The translations under genes were made by a program, and so were the position numbers. From Allacma fusca (taxonomy: Eukaryota; Arthropoda; Collembola; Symphypleona; Sminthuridae), in NCBI GenBank assembly GCA_947179485.1, contig OX359245.1, positions 61,057,067 to 61,121,066 of the forward strand: 64,000 nucleotides of DNA, read 5' to 3'. Below, piece by piece: positions 12,239-24,728 of the stretch (positions are counted from its first letter, which is position 1; each line of letters starts with the position of its first letter). The notes under the pieces are model-generated. The model searched no databases. It was not told the DNA's origin and worked only from the letters and a program-made list of their open reading frames with translations.

Positions 12239-13174
12239 CAGAGCTATGCAAAATACTTGGTCTTCGATGACAAAATACAAAATAAAATACCCGAAATAAA
12301 ATATGGAAAATACAAAGTAGAATATCTCAGGTTACCTTACTAAAATGCAAATAGAAATGCAATACATGGTTGGTAATTTGTAATACCTAACTAATGATCA
12401 GGTTAGGTCTAGCCTTTTCGGTTTCTAAAATACAAGCAGCTTTAAGAAGCAACCTCTTAAAACATAATCAGATAACTAATCACTTCAAAGACTATAGGAC
12501 TTGCGTAGTAACAAATTGTACACCTGTTGCCGTATGGGTAAATCCATTATAGCTATATTCTAAGTCATTTTGACTGTTGATGAAGTAATATAGATAAATA
12601 TGAAAATTTTATTTATTAGTAATTAATAATATAATAATATTATATAATAATAATATAATTATATTTTCGGAACAATTGTTATAAAAAGGAGGTAGTATTT
12701 GAAAATTAAATCGAGTCGGTCTTCGGCGTTTCCTAAATATCGTTGTTGAAGAGTCAGAATGGTCTATGCTGTACAAAAGCATGAGCGCTTAGCAAATCTT
12801 TCCTATTCAGTGACTATATGTAATATCGCGAAGGTGAACAAGTTTGAAGTAGTAAAGGAATTCATTCCAATGTATATTCCAATGCAAAATGGAATTCTCA
12901 CAGATATTGTACATATTTACAAGCTACATACAATGTCAAAATCAGAAATCATACAGGTTGAAAAGTATTTTGAGCCGAATACTTTATTTGAAATTATTTG
13001 AAATGGCATTACAAGTGAGGAAATACCAAATACTTTTATACTAACTGGATCTTAAAATACTAAGTACAAAATTCTTGAACACTGCTTGCCAACTTAGAAG
13101 TACAAAATACAAAACAATTTGTGGTCTTAAAATACGTTTGAAAATAGTGTATTTAAAAATACTACATAGCTCTA
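12239..13174. mobile_element. Candidate hAT-like element (AAAATAC-word family)
   Basis: Begins CAGAGCTATGCAAAATAC and ends with the inverse GTATTTTTAAATACTACATAGCTCTA-like sequence in imperfect form. Many AAAATAC words lie near both ends. The bases beside the two ends match at only three of eight positions, so a target duplication is not demonstrated. A flank may have been lost by recombination. The centre is very AT-rich (12,600-12,665). Confidence 0.45.
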
Positions 13175-13447
13175 GTAAAATCACATGCGTAATCCAGTTG
13201 CTAAAATATTTAAAAAGTATTCTGCAATCCAGTAGTAGTTCACAACGAAAATTATAGTAATCTGTAATCCCGAGTCGAAAAATTTAAGCAAGTAATCCGT
13301 AATCATTGCACCAGATATTTAAAATGTAATCACATTCGAAAAATTTGATTTTTGGAAATAATCCAAAGATTGCAGTCAACAAAATCTGTTCAAACCGTAG
13401 TAACATTCTATGCGTAATCCAAAATTTACGTAATCACCCAGCCCTGG
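13175..13447. mobile_element. hAT-like right end (GTAATCC-word family)
   Basis: The stretch is packed with GTAATCC-like words and ends CCCAGCCCTG. It aligns with 51,800-53,223, which ends CCTAGCCCTG. Left-end-like sequences (CAGGGCTACGCAAATTG at about 29,926, and a variant at about 38,406) lie downstream of IR2 and IR3. This suggests one ancestral element sat between IR units before they multiplied. Confidence 0.5.
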
Positions 13448-13989
13448 TCACAGTGAACGTTGAGAATAGCAGGATGGAATTTTGGCATGCACTATGCAAA
13501 AATGGACACCTGAACTACTTTTGATTTACGTGTTTAGAGTTTTCGTGCTGCTTCTCGTAAACAAACTTAATTTAAACGGGTATTTTTATGGCAAAACAGT
13601 TCTATCAAATTTGATAGTGCAACTTTCTAATTAATTGAAGCACGTCCGAATGTCATCTCCACGCTATTTCCATATTTTATATATAAAACCAGCAACATTA
13701 AAAAAGTCAAAATTTTATCCATATATTACTAATACTCTAGCCCTACTTTTTAGCCATTCGAAAGATATGAATATCTTTTTTTAAATCATAATTTTTGAAT
13801 TCCGCCGCACCGGTTCCCCACATGAACGACCTATTCGGGTCAATTTCAACTATGGCCGGAGTATAATTTTTGTAATAGTATTTACATATCGTTGGCTAAA
13901 TTTTAAAAGGTACCATTTTGATTTCATACCCCATGCGTTTTAAATGGGATCTCCAATGAAAATTCTACTTTTTAGAATTTAGCCAACGA

Positions 13990-14336
13990 TATATAGTTTA
14001 TCTTGTTTGCTGCGATCAATTAATAAAAAAGTACTGCATGTGTAGCTCCACGAATATTAATTCCATTAAACCTTATTTGCATATTACATCAAAGCTTAGG
14101 ACAATAAATTACGTATTCGCTCACGAATTCAATTGTATTCAGGTTCGCTGAAAACTATTCTTTACCAACAAATTATTTTCAATTTGCATTTTTACCTATC
14201 ATTGATTCTATATATCCAGCTCTAGGTGAACTTTAGAATTTCTACCTGCACCTATTCAAAAACTAATATTATCTCAACAGCGTTGCGACATTCATTGCGC
14301 TTTTACGCTCATTGCTATACAAAGTAAACTATCAAC
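13990..14336 (+). promoter_or_regulatory. Upstream region and 5' leader of IR1
   Basis: Conserved with the regions before IR2, IR3 and IR4. TTCAGGTTCGCTGAA at 14,138-14,152 lies about 195 bp before the ATG, and no other ATG occurs between that motif and the start. The motif could be an initiator or a splice acceptor of a leader intron, and the sequence alone does not decide. The 13,448-13,990 stretch before it aligns with 53,224-53,400 and carries no gene. Confidence 0.5.
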
Positions 14337-16310
14337 ATGTTGTTTGGGTTTGTGCAGCTGCTGTACTGGCAAGCTGCGTTTTACAACTGTGAGCAGATCA
14401 TCTACGCATCTAACCTGATCATCCCCAACCTAGAACAGGCAATCTACCCTTATGTTTTGTTCAATGACAAAAATAACAGGATATTTAGACGTCTGGATGT
14501 ATTTTTTACATTGGAGAAACAGCGTGTTAAGAACTGTAAAGCGTTCTTGTTTTTTCATAGTGTGCCAGGTTGGCGCAGTAAAGGAAAATCATGCGAGTAC
14601 ATGCTCAAAACAAAAGACTTTATTTTACCTTACAGGAGATGCATATCGTACTTCACCATCGTGGTCAGTGATAAGCGAGCTGACCAATGCATTGAAAGCA
14701 TCCATGGGATACCTAAAGAGTACACCGTCCACGTTGATTACAGTTGGTTGAACTACATGGTTTTGAAGCCCATGACCACGCAGAAACCATCGCAAGTAAA
14801 ATATTACGTTGACCGCTGGTTCATTCAATGCTTCAGTTGCATGAATACTCGCAACAATAAAGTCTACCTTGACTTAATGAATTTCAACAAAAATCCCTTG
14901 CAGTTTCGACACCAGACTGAGATCACATTCAAGAACGTTCTGCGCCATTTGACATACATTTATGCCAGAAACTACGGAAGCAATCAAATCGAAGCGAAAA
15001 TATATGCTGAGGCTAGATCTACGCAAAGTAAAGGCAAAATGGTTTTTACTCAACGCGGCATCATGTTCTCCAAGCAAGTCATATTTGGATTGTCATATGA
15101 AAGAGTTTCGAATTCTACGTTTCCTACCATTTCAGAGAGCAAGGAATCAGGAAACTTTAAATGGTACTGTTGGACTAATGAAGGAGCATTAACAAGTTAT
15201 CTAGGGATTATCCCACTGCGTGACGATGGCTTCAAGTTCGTCTCATGCTATGGATTAAATAATACCTTGACGTATCACATTTACATCCAACCATTTCAGA
15301 AATTAGTCTGGTATTTCATTTTGACTTTCATTTTATTAACTGGTCTAGTCAATCAATTTGATTCACATTCGGGATTTCTAAACCGGTACGAGGTTTTAAT
15401 GCTTCCGGTCAGGTCACTTGTAGAGATGGTTGACTTGACCGAGGTTTCCGTTCCACGAGCTATGAAGTTAAAGTTCATTATGAGCTTATGGCTTCTGGCG
15501 ACAGTTGTTCTGAGCAATGCTTACAAAGGTATTATTACGTCCGACCTAACGGCAGAGAAACCAACGGAAGGTTTAAAAACTTTCGCTGATCTTACTGACG
15601 TAGATTTAATGCCTGCATTTAAAAAAGAAATCGGAAAAAATGCAGAAGGATTTCTGAGAAAGTACGGTAAAATGCCAGACAAGAATGGGAGAGTTTATGT
15701 TGGGTTAACTATGCCCATACTTGTAGTTACGACCATAGGCTTTAACCTTTATTGGGCAAATCGTACATTTGACTACTTCCCTAGACCTCTTCATTTGAAG
15801 TATAGGCAACAGATAAAGGATTTAACGAGCCGTTTAGTCGTCCCAGCGAACATTGATAAATTACCTATTGGGGAAGAACTATCGAAATGTCAAAAATTGG
15901 CGTACATTAATTACGAAAGCAAGATCCTGAATTTCCAGGTACCCAAGAGCAGACGTCGGACAATTCGTTCGAAACCATTCATTGTGAGTGAGGAAGCTAT
16001 TTTTGAGAATCTGTATGGTTGGGGATTTAGAAAAAGTACTGGGAATTACTTATTGGTGTTTCTAAGGAATGTATTGGAGTCTGGGATCTTTGTGTGGATT
16101 GAAAATCGATTTAATAGTTTGGAAGAAAGCAAATATGATGTCAAATATTTAAACTTGCAAAGGCGGGGTGCTGACGATTTGGAATTTGGTTCGAACTTTG
16201 TTCAAACACTGTTCGTCATATACGGATTTCTTATTGCAGTATGTCTAACCTTTTTCATTTTTGAATTAGTCTTCATATTGTCAAATAATTTCTACCTTCT
16301 CGGACACTAG
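14337..16310 (+). CDS. Divergent ionotropic receptor IR1 (intronless)
   Basis: This 657-residue protein has the layout of insect-type ionotropic receptors, which are variant glutamate-receptor-like cation channel subunits of the sensory neuron membrane. Residues 1-315 form a long extracellular part. M1 is at about 323-341 and a pore loop at about 350-372 (LPVRSLVEMVDLTEVSVPR). M3 at about 378-403 ends SNAYKGIITSDLTAEKP, the counterpart of the SYTANLAAFLT signature of glutamate receptors. An S2-like ligand lobe follows, and M4 lies at about 621-648. The single frame has no introns. An in-frame TAA four codons before the ATG fixes the start, and CAACATG is a good arthropod start context. The amino end is only mildly hydrophobic, so the signal peptide is uncertain. 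The ligand is unknown. Confidence 0.85.
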   Translation: MLFGFVQLLYWQAAFYNCEQIIYASNLIIPNLEQAIYPYVLFNDKNNRIFRRLDVFFTLEKQRVKNCKAFLFFHSVPGWRSKGKSCEYMLKTKDFILPYRRCISYFTIVVSDKRADQCIESIHGIPKEYTVHVDYSWLNYMVLKPMTTQKPSQVKYYVDRWFIQCFSCMNTRNNKVYLDLMNFNKNPLQFRHQTEITFKNVLRHLTYIYARNYGSNQIEAKIYAEARSTQSKGKMVFTQRGIMFSKQVIFGLSYERVSNSTFPTISESKESGNFKWYCWTNEGALTSYLGIIPLRDDGFKFVSCYGLNNTLTYHIYIQPFQKLVWYFILTFILLTGLVNQFDSHSGFLNRYEVLMLPVRSLVEMVDLTEVSVPRAMKLKFIMSLWLLATVVLSNAYKGIITSDLTAEKPTEGLKTFADLTDVDLMPAFKKEIGKNAEGFLRKYGKMPDKNGRVYVGLTMPILVVTTIGFNLYWANRTFDYFPRPLHLKYRQQIKDLTSRLVVPANIDKLPIGEELSKCQKLAYINYESKILNFQVPKSRRRTIRSKPFIVSEEAIFENLYGWGFRKSTGNYLLVFLRNVLESGIFVWIENRFNSLEESKYDVKYLNLQRRGADDLEFGSNFVQTLFVIYGFLIAVCLTFFIFELVFILSNNFYLLGH

Positions 16311-16839
16311 AACATTGAACCAGTGATAGTAGTTGAGTAACCAAGTTTGTATCGTTAATTTGTTTTGAATCTGAATCCTCCTGATCGAAGGTATATACAC
16401 GAACTGTATTTTCTTGTTTCTTCTATCTGTTAGTTTTCATTTACCTTAGAGGAGTTATCAAGCTGGTATGTGTGCACGTCAAACATAGCATACAATTGCG
16501 ATCTTCTCTTTTAATAATATGTCAAACAAATTCTACAACTGTAACTCCTGAATTTGTAACGCCTCCCTGCTGCGAGAAATTATTGATGTCAGTTCACATG
16601 CACTGATCCAGTGAAGAGAGTTCAGCCAATCAGGGTCCCTGTCTAGGATGGAATTTAACGTTTCTACATAATGCGTTTATTAATATCCACTGAATGATTG
16701 AATCGCGTTTTACCAATTAAGCTTCGATGACTCTTGAAGCGTATTTTCTCGTTTGCTCCAAAAACATTTACAGCGCGAAAAAACTCCGAAGAAAATATTC
16801 TCTCCAATACATTTTGAAACCGTAACACCGTAACTTGAG
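16311..16839. other. IR1 3' flank
   Basis: No gene seen. The sequence immediately after the stop is the presumed 3' untranslated region; I did not find a clear polyadenylation signal that can be assigned. Confidence 0.4.
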
Positions 16840-16994
16840 GAAGCAAAATGCCAACTCTTACATCGAAAATGCTCTTATAAACGTTGCTCTTATAGGAAAA
16901 AATTGCAGTACTGCAATCCCATTGGGAGGACCCGGGAGTGCTCTTACACAGAACATGCTCTTATACGGAGGTCTCTTATGGCAAGAGTACACTG
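16840..16994. mobile_element. pogo-like element, right end only
   Basis: Repeated GCTCTTATA words lead to the terminus GGCAAGAGTACACTG followed by TA. This resembles the CACTG-TA ends of the pogo-like copies at 4,090 and 54,346. No matching left terminus was found upstream, so the copy is probably truncated. Confidence 0.4.
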
Positions 16995-19500
16995 TAGTGG
17001 ATTACGGATGACAGATTAGGCCAGCTTCAAAAAGGTTTTACAAATTACAAGTTTTGGAATATAAACCAAAACTACAAATACAATTCTCGGGATTTGATTA
17101 CTTTAAAAATTTAGGGCAGTAAATACAAATGACATATAACTTTTTAAATATTTTGGAACTAGGATTACGCATATGGCATTGGTTCAAATAATTCACAACG
17201 GGATTAAAACTATATTACAATCTCAAGTTTTAGCACGTGAAATATTTTACAGCTGGAATGCTTTGGAAATGACGATTTCTAAATATCATAAAAGGTTATA
17301 AGACTTATTTGTGTATTTGACCATAACTTTTACGTTTACAACCGAATTGTATTCCCAAAATACATAATTACTTTAATAATGATTTAGCAATTATTACTTA
17401 TGTTTGGCCGAAGCCTTTACAACCGTTACGAAACATCTTCATTTTCAATCGCCAGGCATAATAATATTAATCTTTATACAGTTGGATGGATTGGCAAAAA
17501 ATCATATTCTGGTAACTAGAGTTGTGAAAATATTTACGCCCTATTGAAAAACACTTTCATTACCAAAGTGATTGTTTACTCACTTCACTTGAAAGATGTT
17601 GCTGGACTTTGCTTGAATGTCTCAGAATTTAAAGCCAATTATTATTTACCATAACCAGAAAGTAACGTTTATTTTTGCTAAGTTAGTGGAAAAGATTTGT
17701 TTTTAAATATCCCTGCTGAATTATAGGTCCCTGCAATGAAGCCGTTAACAATTTCAAAAATCCATTCTGATAAAAAGATGAAGCAAAATATTTGCCAAAA
17801 TTAAACATAATGGAATAAAAGCATGTTTGGATAAAAAGTATATTTAATCTACAATACTCTTCAAATATGTTAATATGTTTGTAGTTTTCAATGAAATTGT
17901 TATTGCTTTTTTTATCTTCAGGTGAGCTGTAATCCTATAGAAATTTGTGCAGTACATGAGGTTTGCAAAAGTCAACCACCTACATAACTGCATATTTTAA
18001 TATTTTAATATATATAATTATATATTAACATATTTTAATTAATGATTTTATTTTGATTTTACATAGTTGCTAGTAATGAAAAGGATAATATTATGACATA
18101 CGGAAGCATACCTGTAGGCTGACGTTTCAATTTCATGTTACCATAATGTTTCATAGCACTTCATAATAATAGGGAGAATTTTGGTACTACAATATTTAAC
18201 TTTACTAATATGTAAATTAAAAAAATGATAAGTATAATAACAAATTACATAACTAAACTATATTTATACATGCACATACATACCTCACTCCTTTAAGCTC
18301 ACAATCAGCCGTGCTTTCAATTGAACTTAAGTATGCCCAGTTGGATTGGCCATATGATATTTTTCGATTTTTAATATTATTTATAATTATAATAAATGTA
18401 TACTTAATTGGCTATATTGTATAGGCTATATTTGCATACATATTATTCTTGATCTTATGATTATCTTTATGAAAATAACATTAAGCGTCGAAAGCAGACC
18501 AAAATATATTGACACTTTATGACATTACATCTATCCAAACCATTTGAATTAGAGCGTGATTTTTTGTAATTACGAATACTATTTATTGTTTTCTCATTTC
18601 CAGAAAATACTCAAATATTCCGGGTATTTCGAGATTCCGCACAGGTAATTATCTCAACCACTGACACTCGTGCCTGACAAAGTTCACCCAAAACAGGGAA
18701 TTTTATTTAGCGATTCAAATACCATCATTTTCATTGGGAACCCGGATATGTACGCAATACCTGGGTACTACATGAATGCAGAAAGTGCACCAGTATCAAA
18801 TCGAGACATTAAAAAACATTGTGAAATATATCTATAATTACATATACTCACTCTATGGGCATAAAATGCACAAGTATGCCATATACCATGTAGTGTGCTA
18901 GTAGAGTGCTCATTAACCTTTACACCCCTAGGTTATATAACACCTAATCATGCTACACAAGTGAAAAAAGTATTTGCTTGTGCTGACTTTTAAATATTTA
19001 GTAGTTCTTAATAATTTATTTGTCAGTTATTATATACACAAGAGAGATTCTATTGCAGATATTGCTTGCTCTGTATTTATTGAAATACACGACAATGTAT
19101 CTTTTATAAATAGGTTAAGCATGCGATGCCAACACACCTGCATTTATGTACTAAAATACTAATACAAGTTTGGCATGCGATACATAGTATGATAAAAGAA
19201 ATATACCGATTCAGCGCCTTCCAGTTTAGGGTCCTTTTCACTACTTGAAGATGTTTATACTTGTTTTCAGGGTATTTTACATCTTGGGAAATCCAAGGCA
19301 TTGGGTCTGTTACACCTCAATTTCGACATATAATATTTTTCAATTGAGTTGCCAATAACGGGGCCAAGTTTTGTATAAATATCATGTGATTTTTCAGCTG
19401 GAGTAGTGTATGCCGTTACAATGTCATTACTGGGTTCACAACATGTTGAAATCTGTAATATGGATACAGTTGGAACTGTTTGGTGCTTCTATGTGAGTAG
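16995..19500. other. Downstream flank of the IR1 unit
   Basis: No gene is recognised. About 17,000-17,480 aligns with 29,980-30,440 (after IR2) and 38,430-38,740 (after IR3), so it is part of the IR repeat unit. About 19,330-19,410 resembles 8,885-8,975. The remaining 17,500-19,300 is AT-rich with no assigned element. Confidence 0.45.
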
Positions 19501-19527
19501 GACAGCAGGAAAGTCAAAAATGCAGAG

Positions 19528-19865
19528 ACAGGGGTAGGATTTTTGTAAATCTCCATGAAATATCATTTCTTAATTTCATTGCTGAAAAAAGGCTATACGT
19601 TTTCAAAATCCCTGTTTTGCAAAACAAAATCCGTACAAGACGCCAAATCCCTATCAGGTAAGGTCAACCAATCTAAAAATCCCTGTTTGTCTAACAAATT
19701 TGAAAATCCCTGTTGGAAAAATGAATTCGTATTCCCATCGATATTTTCCCAGCCAGAAATACTGTTTCCCTGGAAAGAATCTTCCCGTCAGCCCACCAAA
19801 ATCATTAAAGCTTGGATTGTCAAGGACCTAAATAAAAGAGCCCGGTCTCCTTTTTCGTAACAAAG
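19528..19865. mobile_element. AAAATCCCTG-word repeat element
   Basis: Starts AGGGGTAGGATTTTTGTAAA and repeats AAAATCCCTGTT-like words, like the element at 34,486-34,955, which shares the GGGT.GGATTTTTGTAAAT end. The right border is not clear. A 101-residue frame across it is a by-product of the repeats, not a gene. Confidence 0.45.
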
Positions 19866-19981
19866 TTTTGTTCACGTTTATTGAATTATAAATTTAGCCG
19901 CATTACTTTGGTGAACTTTGGTGAACAGTCAAATTTCAACGAAGTTCTGTAAAATAGTATCCTTTTAGTTAGTCTTAAATG

Positions 19982-20858
19982 CAAGGATAGGAATCGGAAT
20001 CGGTGTCCGAATCGGAATTGGAATTATATTCGAAAATTTAAGGATTTTAATTCATATAGGAATCCTAAATAATTCCCAGGAAGTATTTTAATTCATAATT
20101 GCATTCAAAAAATTTTGGAATCGGAATTGATATTCAAATATTTTTTAATAAATTCCGATTAAAATAGAATATTGTTTTCAATGGCACACTCTTATTTTTC
20201 AGTGTACATACTTAAATGTAAAAAAAATGTCGCGATTTTTACTTACAACGTAAAGCTAATCAAAGAGCATTGGCGAACGTTGTTTTCATTGGAAATGAAC
20301 ATGCTTCTGCATTCTACTTAAAATAAAGGCAAATTATTAACACTTGTCATAGGCTTTTAACGGTTGTGCTCAAAACTATTGTTTGTCCTACACGTTAATT
20401 ATTCAAGTAATTTAAATCGTTCATACTAAACTACAAACTGAAGAGTTTTTATGTAACTAAAGATTTTTTAGGTCACTAAATTTGTTTTTAGGTAACTACA
20501 AATGGGCCGAAACAAAATTAGTGATTTTGGAGTTCAAGTATCAGTTGAACATATTTTTCAACACTTAAATTGATACTTAATGACCTGCGGGGGAAACTAG
20601 CTTCCCAAAATATTGATGATATCATGTTTCTAAGGTTGAATTTTTTTCGTAATTAAATTCTTTGTACTTTCAGTATACTAGCAGTATTCAAATAAATATT
20701 CAAATCGGAATTCAAAATGGACGAATACTCGAGGATATTTAAATCTGTATTAGAATTCATATTTTTCAGTATTGCTATAGGTATTTTAAATCGGAATTCT
20801 TCGCCTTGAATATTTTAATTTGAATTAAAATTCATATTTTTCCGATTTCCCATCCTTG
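19982..20858. mobile_element. hAT element (GGAATCGG-word family)
   Basis: Ends CAAGGATAGG and CCATCCTTG are flanked by CTTAAATG (19,974-19,981) and CTTAAAAG (20,859-20,866), seven of eight bases alike. Both ends repeat GAATCGGAAT or TTCATATT words. The empty site is visible at about 88 in the other duplicate, confirming an insertion. There is no transposase. Confidence 0.82.
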
Positions 20859-21862
20859 CTTAAAAGTAGTAAAATTGTTGATATATTCCTTCGTGCCCTG
20901 CACCGAGTAGAAAGGATTTACATCGAATCTCAACCAAATGTTATCTTATTATGTTTAGTTGAATACATTCAGTTCCATGTGAACAAACATTAATATTCAA
21001 AATAATGACACTACAGATATTTGTTACAGTATATACATAAAATCCATATTTATAAATCTAGATCATATTATAGTCTTACAGGTTTTCGAATCTGAGGAGT
21101 CTCACCTGATCCGCCATTTTTTTCAGGTATTTTTTATTCATTTGATAAAATAATAAAAATAAAACAGCTTTTTCTATACTAATATGATTTCAACTGCAGA
21201 TTGGGCATTTTATTTAGAATATTTGGCTTTCATGTCTAGATGGAATTTAATTCCATTAAAAGTCATCCACATGGCAGGTGAAATAGTTTCCATGAAACCT
21301 GCAACTAATTTGAGAAAATATTTTTGGCTTGTGCATCATGTTTATAAATACGCTCGGCTGATCCTCAGTATTTACTGCTTCTCACTTTTGACGTCAGGAC
21401 CCGGTGGAGGACCTACAATTTATGCCTATTTGTCAATTGGATTTGCTGCATTAGTTGAAACATTTGCAATTATCCAAGACACGGGGGTAACATTTTTGAT
21501 ATAGATAAAAAAGGTAATTTATATTCAGATCATTTTTAGAAAAATAGACTGTTATAACTTGTAAACCGTTTTTCGACATTACGTATGATGTGAATTTCAT
21601 TATTTTCTGAGACAAAATGTGAATTTATAGTATTTATTTGAACGTTGTCGATATATTTTCTTAGGGTCAGTCCAACGGAAAAATTACAGTGAGTATTCTG
21701 GAAAGGAACTAGTCAGCATCCTAATTCCTCACATAGGAATTCTTTCCATTAATACCTTAATAGTATTGGCAGCTTGTTTTTGCTCTAAAATTCTCGTCCT
21801 ACCAGCTGTTGCCGAGGTTCTGTCAAAACCCGTGGTCTTGCACAATTCTCTTTGTACACGAG

Positions 21863-22781
21863 TAAACATGAGATCGTTTCGGTTTAACGCGGTTATCCGA
21901 TCATCGTTTAACCGAAACCTACGGTTCGGTTGGAGAAGTCGTAACCGAATTGAATTAACCGAACGGTTCGGATACGTCAATGCCTAACCGGATATCGGTT
22001 TCGGTTCGGTTCGGTTTTAAATATGAATTTATCCGTTGGGTTCGGATGTGTAAATGTATCCGCTCGGTTAAACTGACGGATAACCGATTTTGAATTTCGT
22101 TCCTAAAAGTTTTAGGAAATCGCAGTCGACTGTAGCATGAATTTCTCGAGACAAACGATTGTTTCATTTTGTATCTGAAATATATTTAGAAAGCACAACG
22201 CATGGACCACGAGCAGGCATACATTTGTTCATCACATCGCAATTATTTATAACACCAATATTTGATTTTTGCCTTACATTAAACAAGTGGATAATTACTA
22301 CAACTAATATGCCATCAGTGAAAACCTCCGACTCCGTAATAAGAGAAGAAACTACCGGGAGCAACAAGCCTTAAAAAAATGAAAAGTGGGGTTTGGGACC
22401 ATTTCGTCTTACTGAAGATTTGGTCCTTCTGTTTTTAGCTGTCATTTGAATTTAAATAATAGGTAGAATTTGATACAAATTTGTGTAGTAATTGTTTTAA
22501 GTTTGAACATTTTTATTAAAACAAAGATTTTCAGAAAATATTTTAATAAATATTTATCTTTTTCGAATGAAGTTTTCAATTGTAAAATGTGCAATATTGT
22601 TTCGGTTATTCGGATAACCGACAAACGGTTCGGTTATGCAAATTATCCGAACCGATTTATGGCGGTTCGGTTTCGGATAGGAGAATTTTTTTATCCGAAC
22701 AAAACGGTTCGGTTCGGATTTTGAAAAATAATTAACCGAAAACTTCGGTTCGGTTCGGTTACGGTTCGGATTTGTGTTTTA
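21863..22781. mobile_element. hAT-like element (TTCGGTTCGG-word family) inside GR exon
   Basis: An 8-bp direct repeat TACACGAG flanks it (21,855-21,862 and 22,782-22,789). The uninterrupted site is preserved in copy 1 near 2,805, so the insertion is certain. Both ends are dominated by CGGTTCGGTT or AACCGAACCG words. Its terminal inverted repeat is poor (TAAACA against TATAAAACA). No transposase is recognised. Confidence 0.85.
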
Positions 22782-22979
22782 TACACGAGCTTATTCTAGT
22801 GCAATCGGCAGTTGCTATTGATACCCTAGTTATGGAAAATATGCTTCTATTTATGCAGGAGATTACAAACATCGGAAATTCCAACATGTCTCTGTCATGG
22901 TAGGTTGACATTTTGCAGGTTTTGGTTATTTTTGAAAAAAAACAATGAACAATCTGAATTCCAAAACTTGTATTACAGT

Positions 22980-23636
22980 CAGTGCTCTACACGGGTATTG
23001 GTAATGCTCGGCTACCGATTGTGTGTACCCGAACAATTCCGGGTATGTACTACCCGGGTATACTTTGGGAATTTCGGGTACGGATAGGGGTATAGGTACG
23101 GGTACAAGGATTTAAAAATGGGCATGTACTCACCGGATGCAGGTATGATGGGATGTACCAGAGTATTTGGATACGTTAAGATTTCAGACATTTTGATGAA
23201 TTTTATGCCATCATACCCGTACGTTGGAAACTTATGTATGTCTATATTTTTAGGATTTCTGAATACATTTAGCTTATTGCTAATACCCTTTTATCCGTAC
23301 AACATACAGTAAACGCATTTCAGTCTGTTTAGATAAAATATATACTTTTACGGAAACATATTTTAGGAAGAATAAATAAATAAACACAGACGAGGAATAA
23401 AAACAAAATAGAAGCGGAGAATATGATGAATGAGATATCCGAGCATAAGCAAAATTTTCGAGTATTTTTCGGGTACGGCTACAATACGGGTACAGGTACA
23501 TGAATTGGGATTACATTGCGGGTACGGATACGAAACATTTGAACCCGGGAACTAAGGTATTAGAACGGGTATAGATACCAGATATTGCAACTGCATATTG
23601 CATATTGATGGTTACGGGTACCGAGGCCGAGCACTG
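22980..23636. mobile_element. hAT element (GGTACGGGTA-word family), older sibling site
   Basis: Starts CAGTGCTCTACACGGGTA and ends GAGGCCGAGCACTG. The 8-bp target duplication ATTACAGT is at 22,972-22,979 and 23,637-23,644, the same base and same duplication as the element at 2,991-5,918. The insertion therefore predates the GR block duplication. This copy lacks the nested hAT and pogo-type element present in the other. Confidence 0.9.
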
Positions 23637-23832
23637 ATTACAGTACAGTGATATTTATAAATCAATCCCAGAACTCCCTTGCCATGCTCAAATATGTTTT
23701 AGTTGAAATATTTTTTATTCTGTATTTATGCTGTTACAAAAATTATTAGCTCACTCAAATGCGACCAAATGCAAAAATTATAAAATGAATATGGTTTTAC
23801 AGGAAGCGGGTTCCAGCACAAAGTTCTGCTAA

Positions 23833-24276
23833 CAAGTAACCCTCGCCCCATGCCCACTCGGGATCGAAATGAAATTTTGTGGTAGCTTAGGTACCTGGCC
23901 CAATGTCCCAGCGAGACCAAAAGTTTCGACCATCTCGCCCTGGTTTGCACGGGAAATCGCGCAAATGGTCCAAACCAAGTTTGCAAACATGCTTATATTG
24001 TGTTATAAGGGATATTAATGAGCTTTTACATATTTTTATTTTTTTCGTGAAATTTGAAAATGAAGTATCCTTATGAGATTTAACATTGGAAAATTTAGGT
24101 TGGACAGTGGGGACCCTATGCTCATGAATTATAATTTAAAACTTCTGCGCGATTTCCCGTGCAAACCAGGGCGAGATGGCCCAAACTTTTGGTCTCGCTG
24201 GGACATTGGGCCAGGTACCTAAGCTCCCACAAAATTTCATTTCGATCCCCAGTGGGCATGGGGCGAGGGTTACTTG
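23833..24276. mobile_element. Foldback-like MITE with about 130-bp inverted repeats, TAA duplication
   Basis: Starts CAAGTAACCCTCGCCCC and ends with its inverse, and each arm is about 130 bp. Target duplication TAA is at 23,830-23,832 and 24,277-24,279. The empty site is seen at about 6,100 in copy 1. The three-base TAA fits a PIF/Harbinger-derived MITE, but no transposase link is visible. Confidence 0.85.
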
Positions 24277-24728
24277 TAAGAGTTGTTACGCTGTATGTCG
24301 AAATGTGCAGTTGTTGGTCGGACTTTTCAACTCGGGGTATACTTCTGTAGTCTACATGTTTAAGCATACATAATTGGGTCGGTAGCGTGCATGTATATTT
24401 CTATCAAGACTCACTCAAGTCATCCGGGTTCATCCATGTTTTTCATAGGTCTGGCGTTTTACATGATTTTGGTTTCATAGCAATTTTTGAACAAGCATTT
24501 AGGATTCCTGAGTGCATTCGCACTGTGAAAAATGAACTAGTGCGATCTACGAAAGTAACCCAAATGTCTGGGGAAAATGCTGCTATTCTTAGGAAGCAAG
24601 TGAGCTCCATTGAAAATGTAGGCATCAAAGTTGGAGGTTTTTATAAAATGGAGAGGGAGTCCACACCTGTCTTTATTGGCTTCATTGTCAGGACCGTAGC
24701 TACACTTTTAATCAGTTCACAGCAATGA

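Larger units (their letters stand above)
21184..24728 (+). pseudogene. Gustatory-receptor-like pseudogene, copy 2
   Basis: Exon A (21,184-about 21,490) is open and encodes FYLEYLAFMSRWNLIPLKV and further hydrophobic segments. Exon B starts after a TTTTCTTAG acceptor near 21,665 (KNYSEYSGKELVSILIPHIG) and is cut by a hAT at 21,863-22,781. It resumes to the MENMLLFMQE segment and a GT donor near 22,900. Exon C (about 24,430-24,728) encodes RIPECIRTVKNELVRSTKV, then VGIKVGGFYKMERESTPVF, a final membrane segment and a TGA. Compared with copy 1, a base is missing near 24,470. The hAT in exon B and the frameshift are lesions different from those in copy 1. The assignment to the seven-transmembrane GR family is by motif style. 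Confidence 0.62.

Noticed and set aside
12231-13182. 8-bp target duplication for the AAAATAC-word element
   Set aside because: Flanking octamers share only three bases; not claimed.
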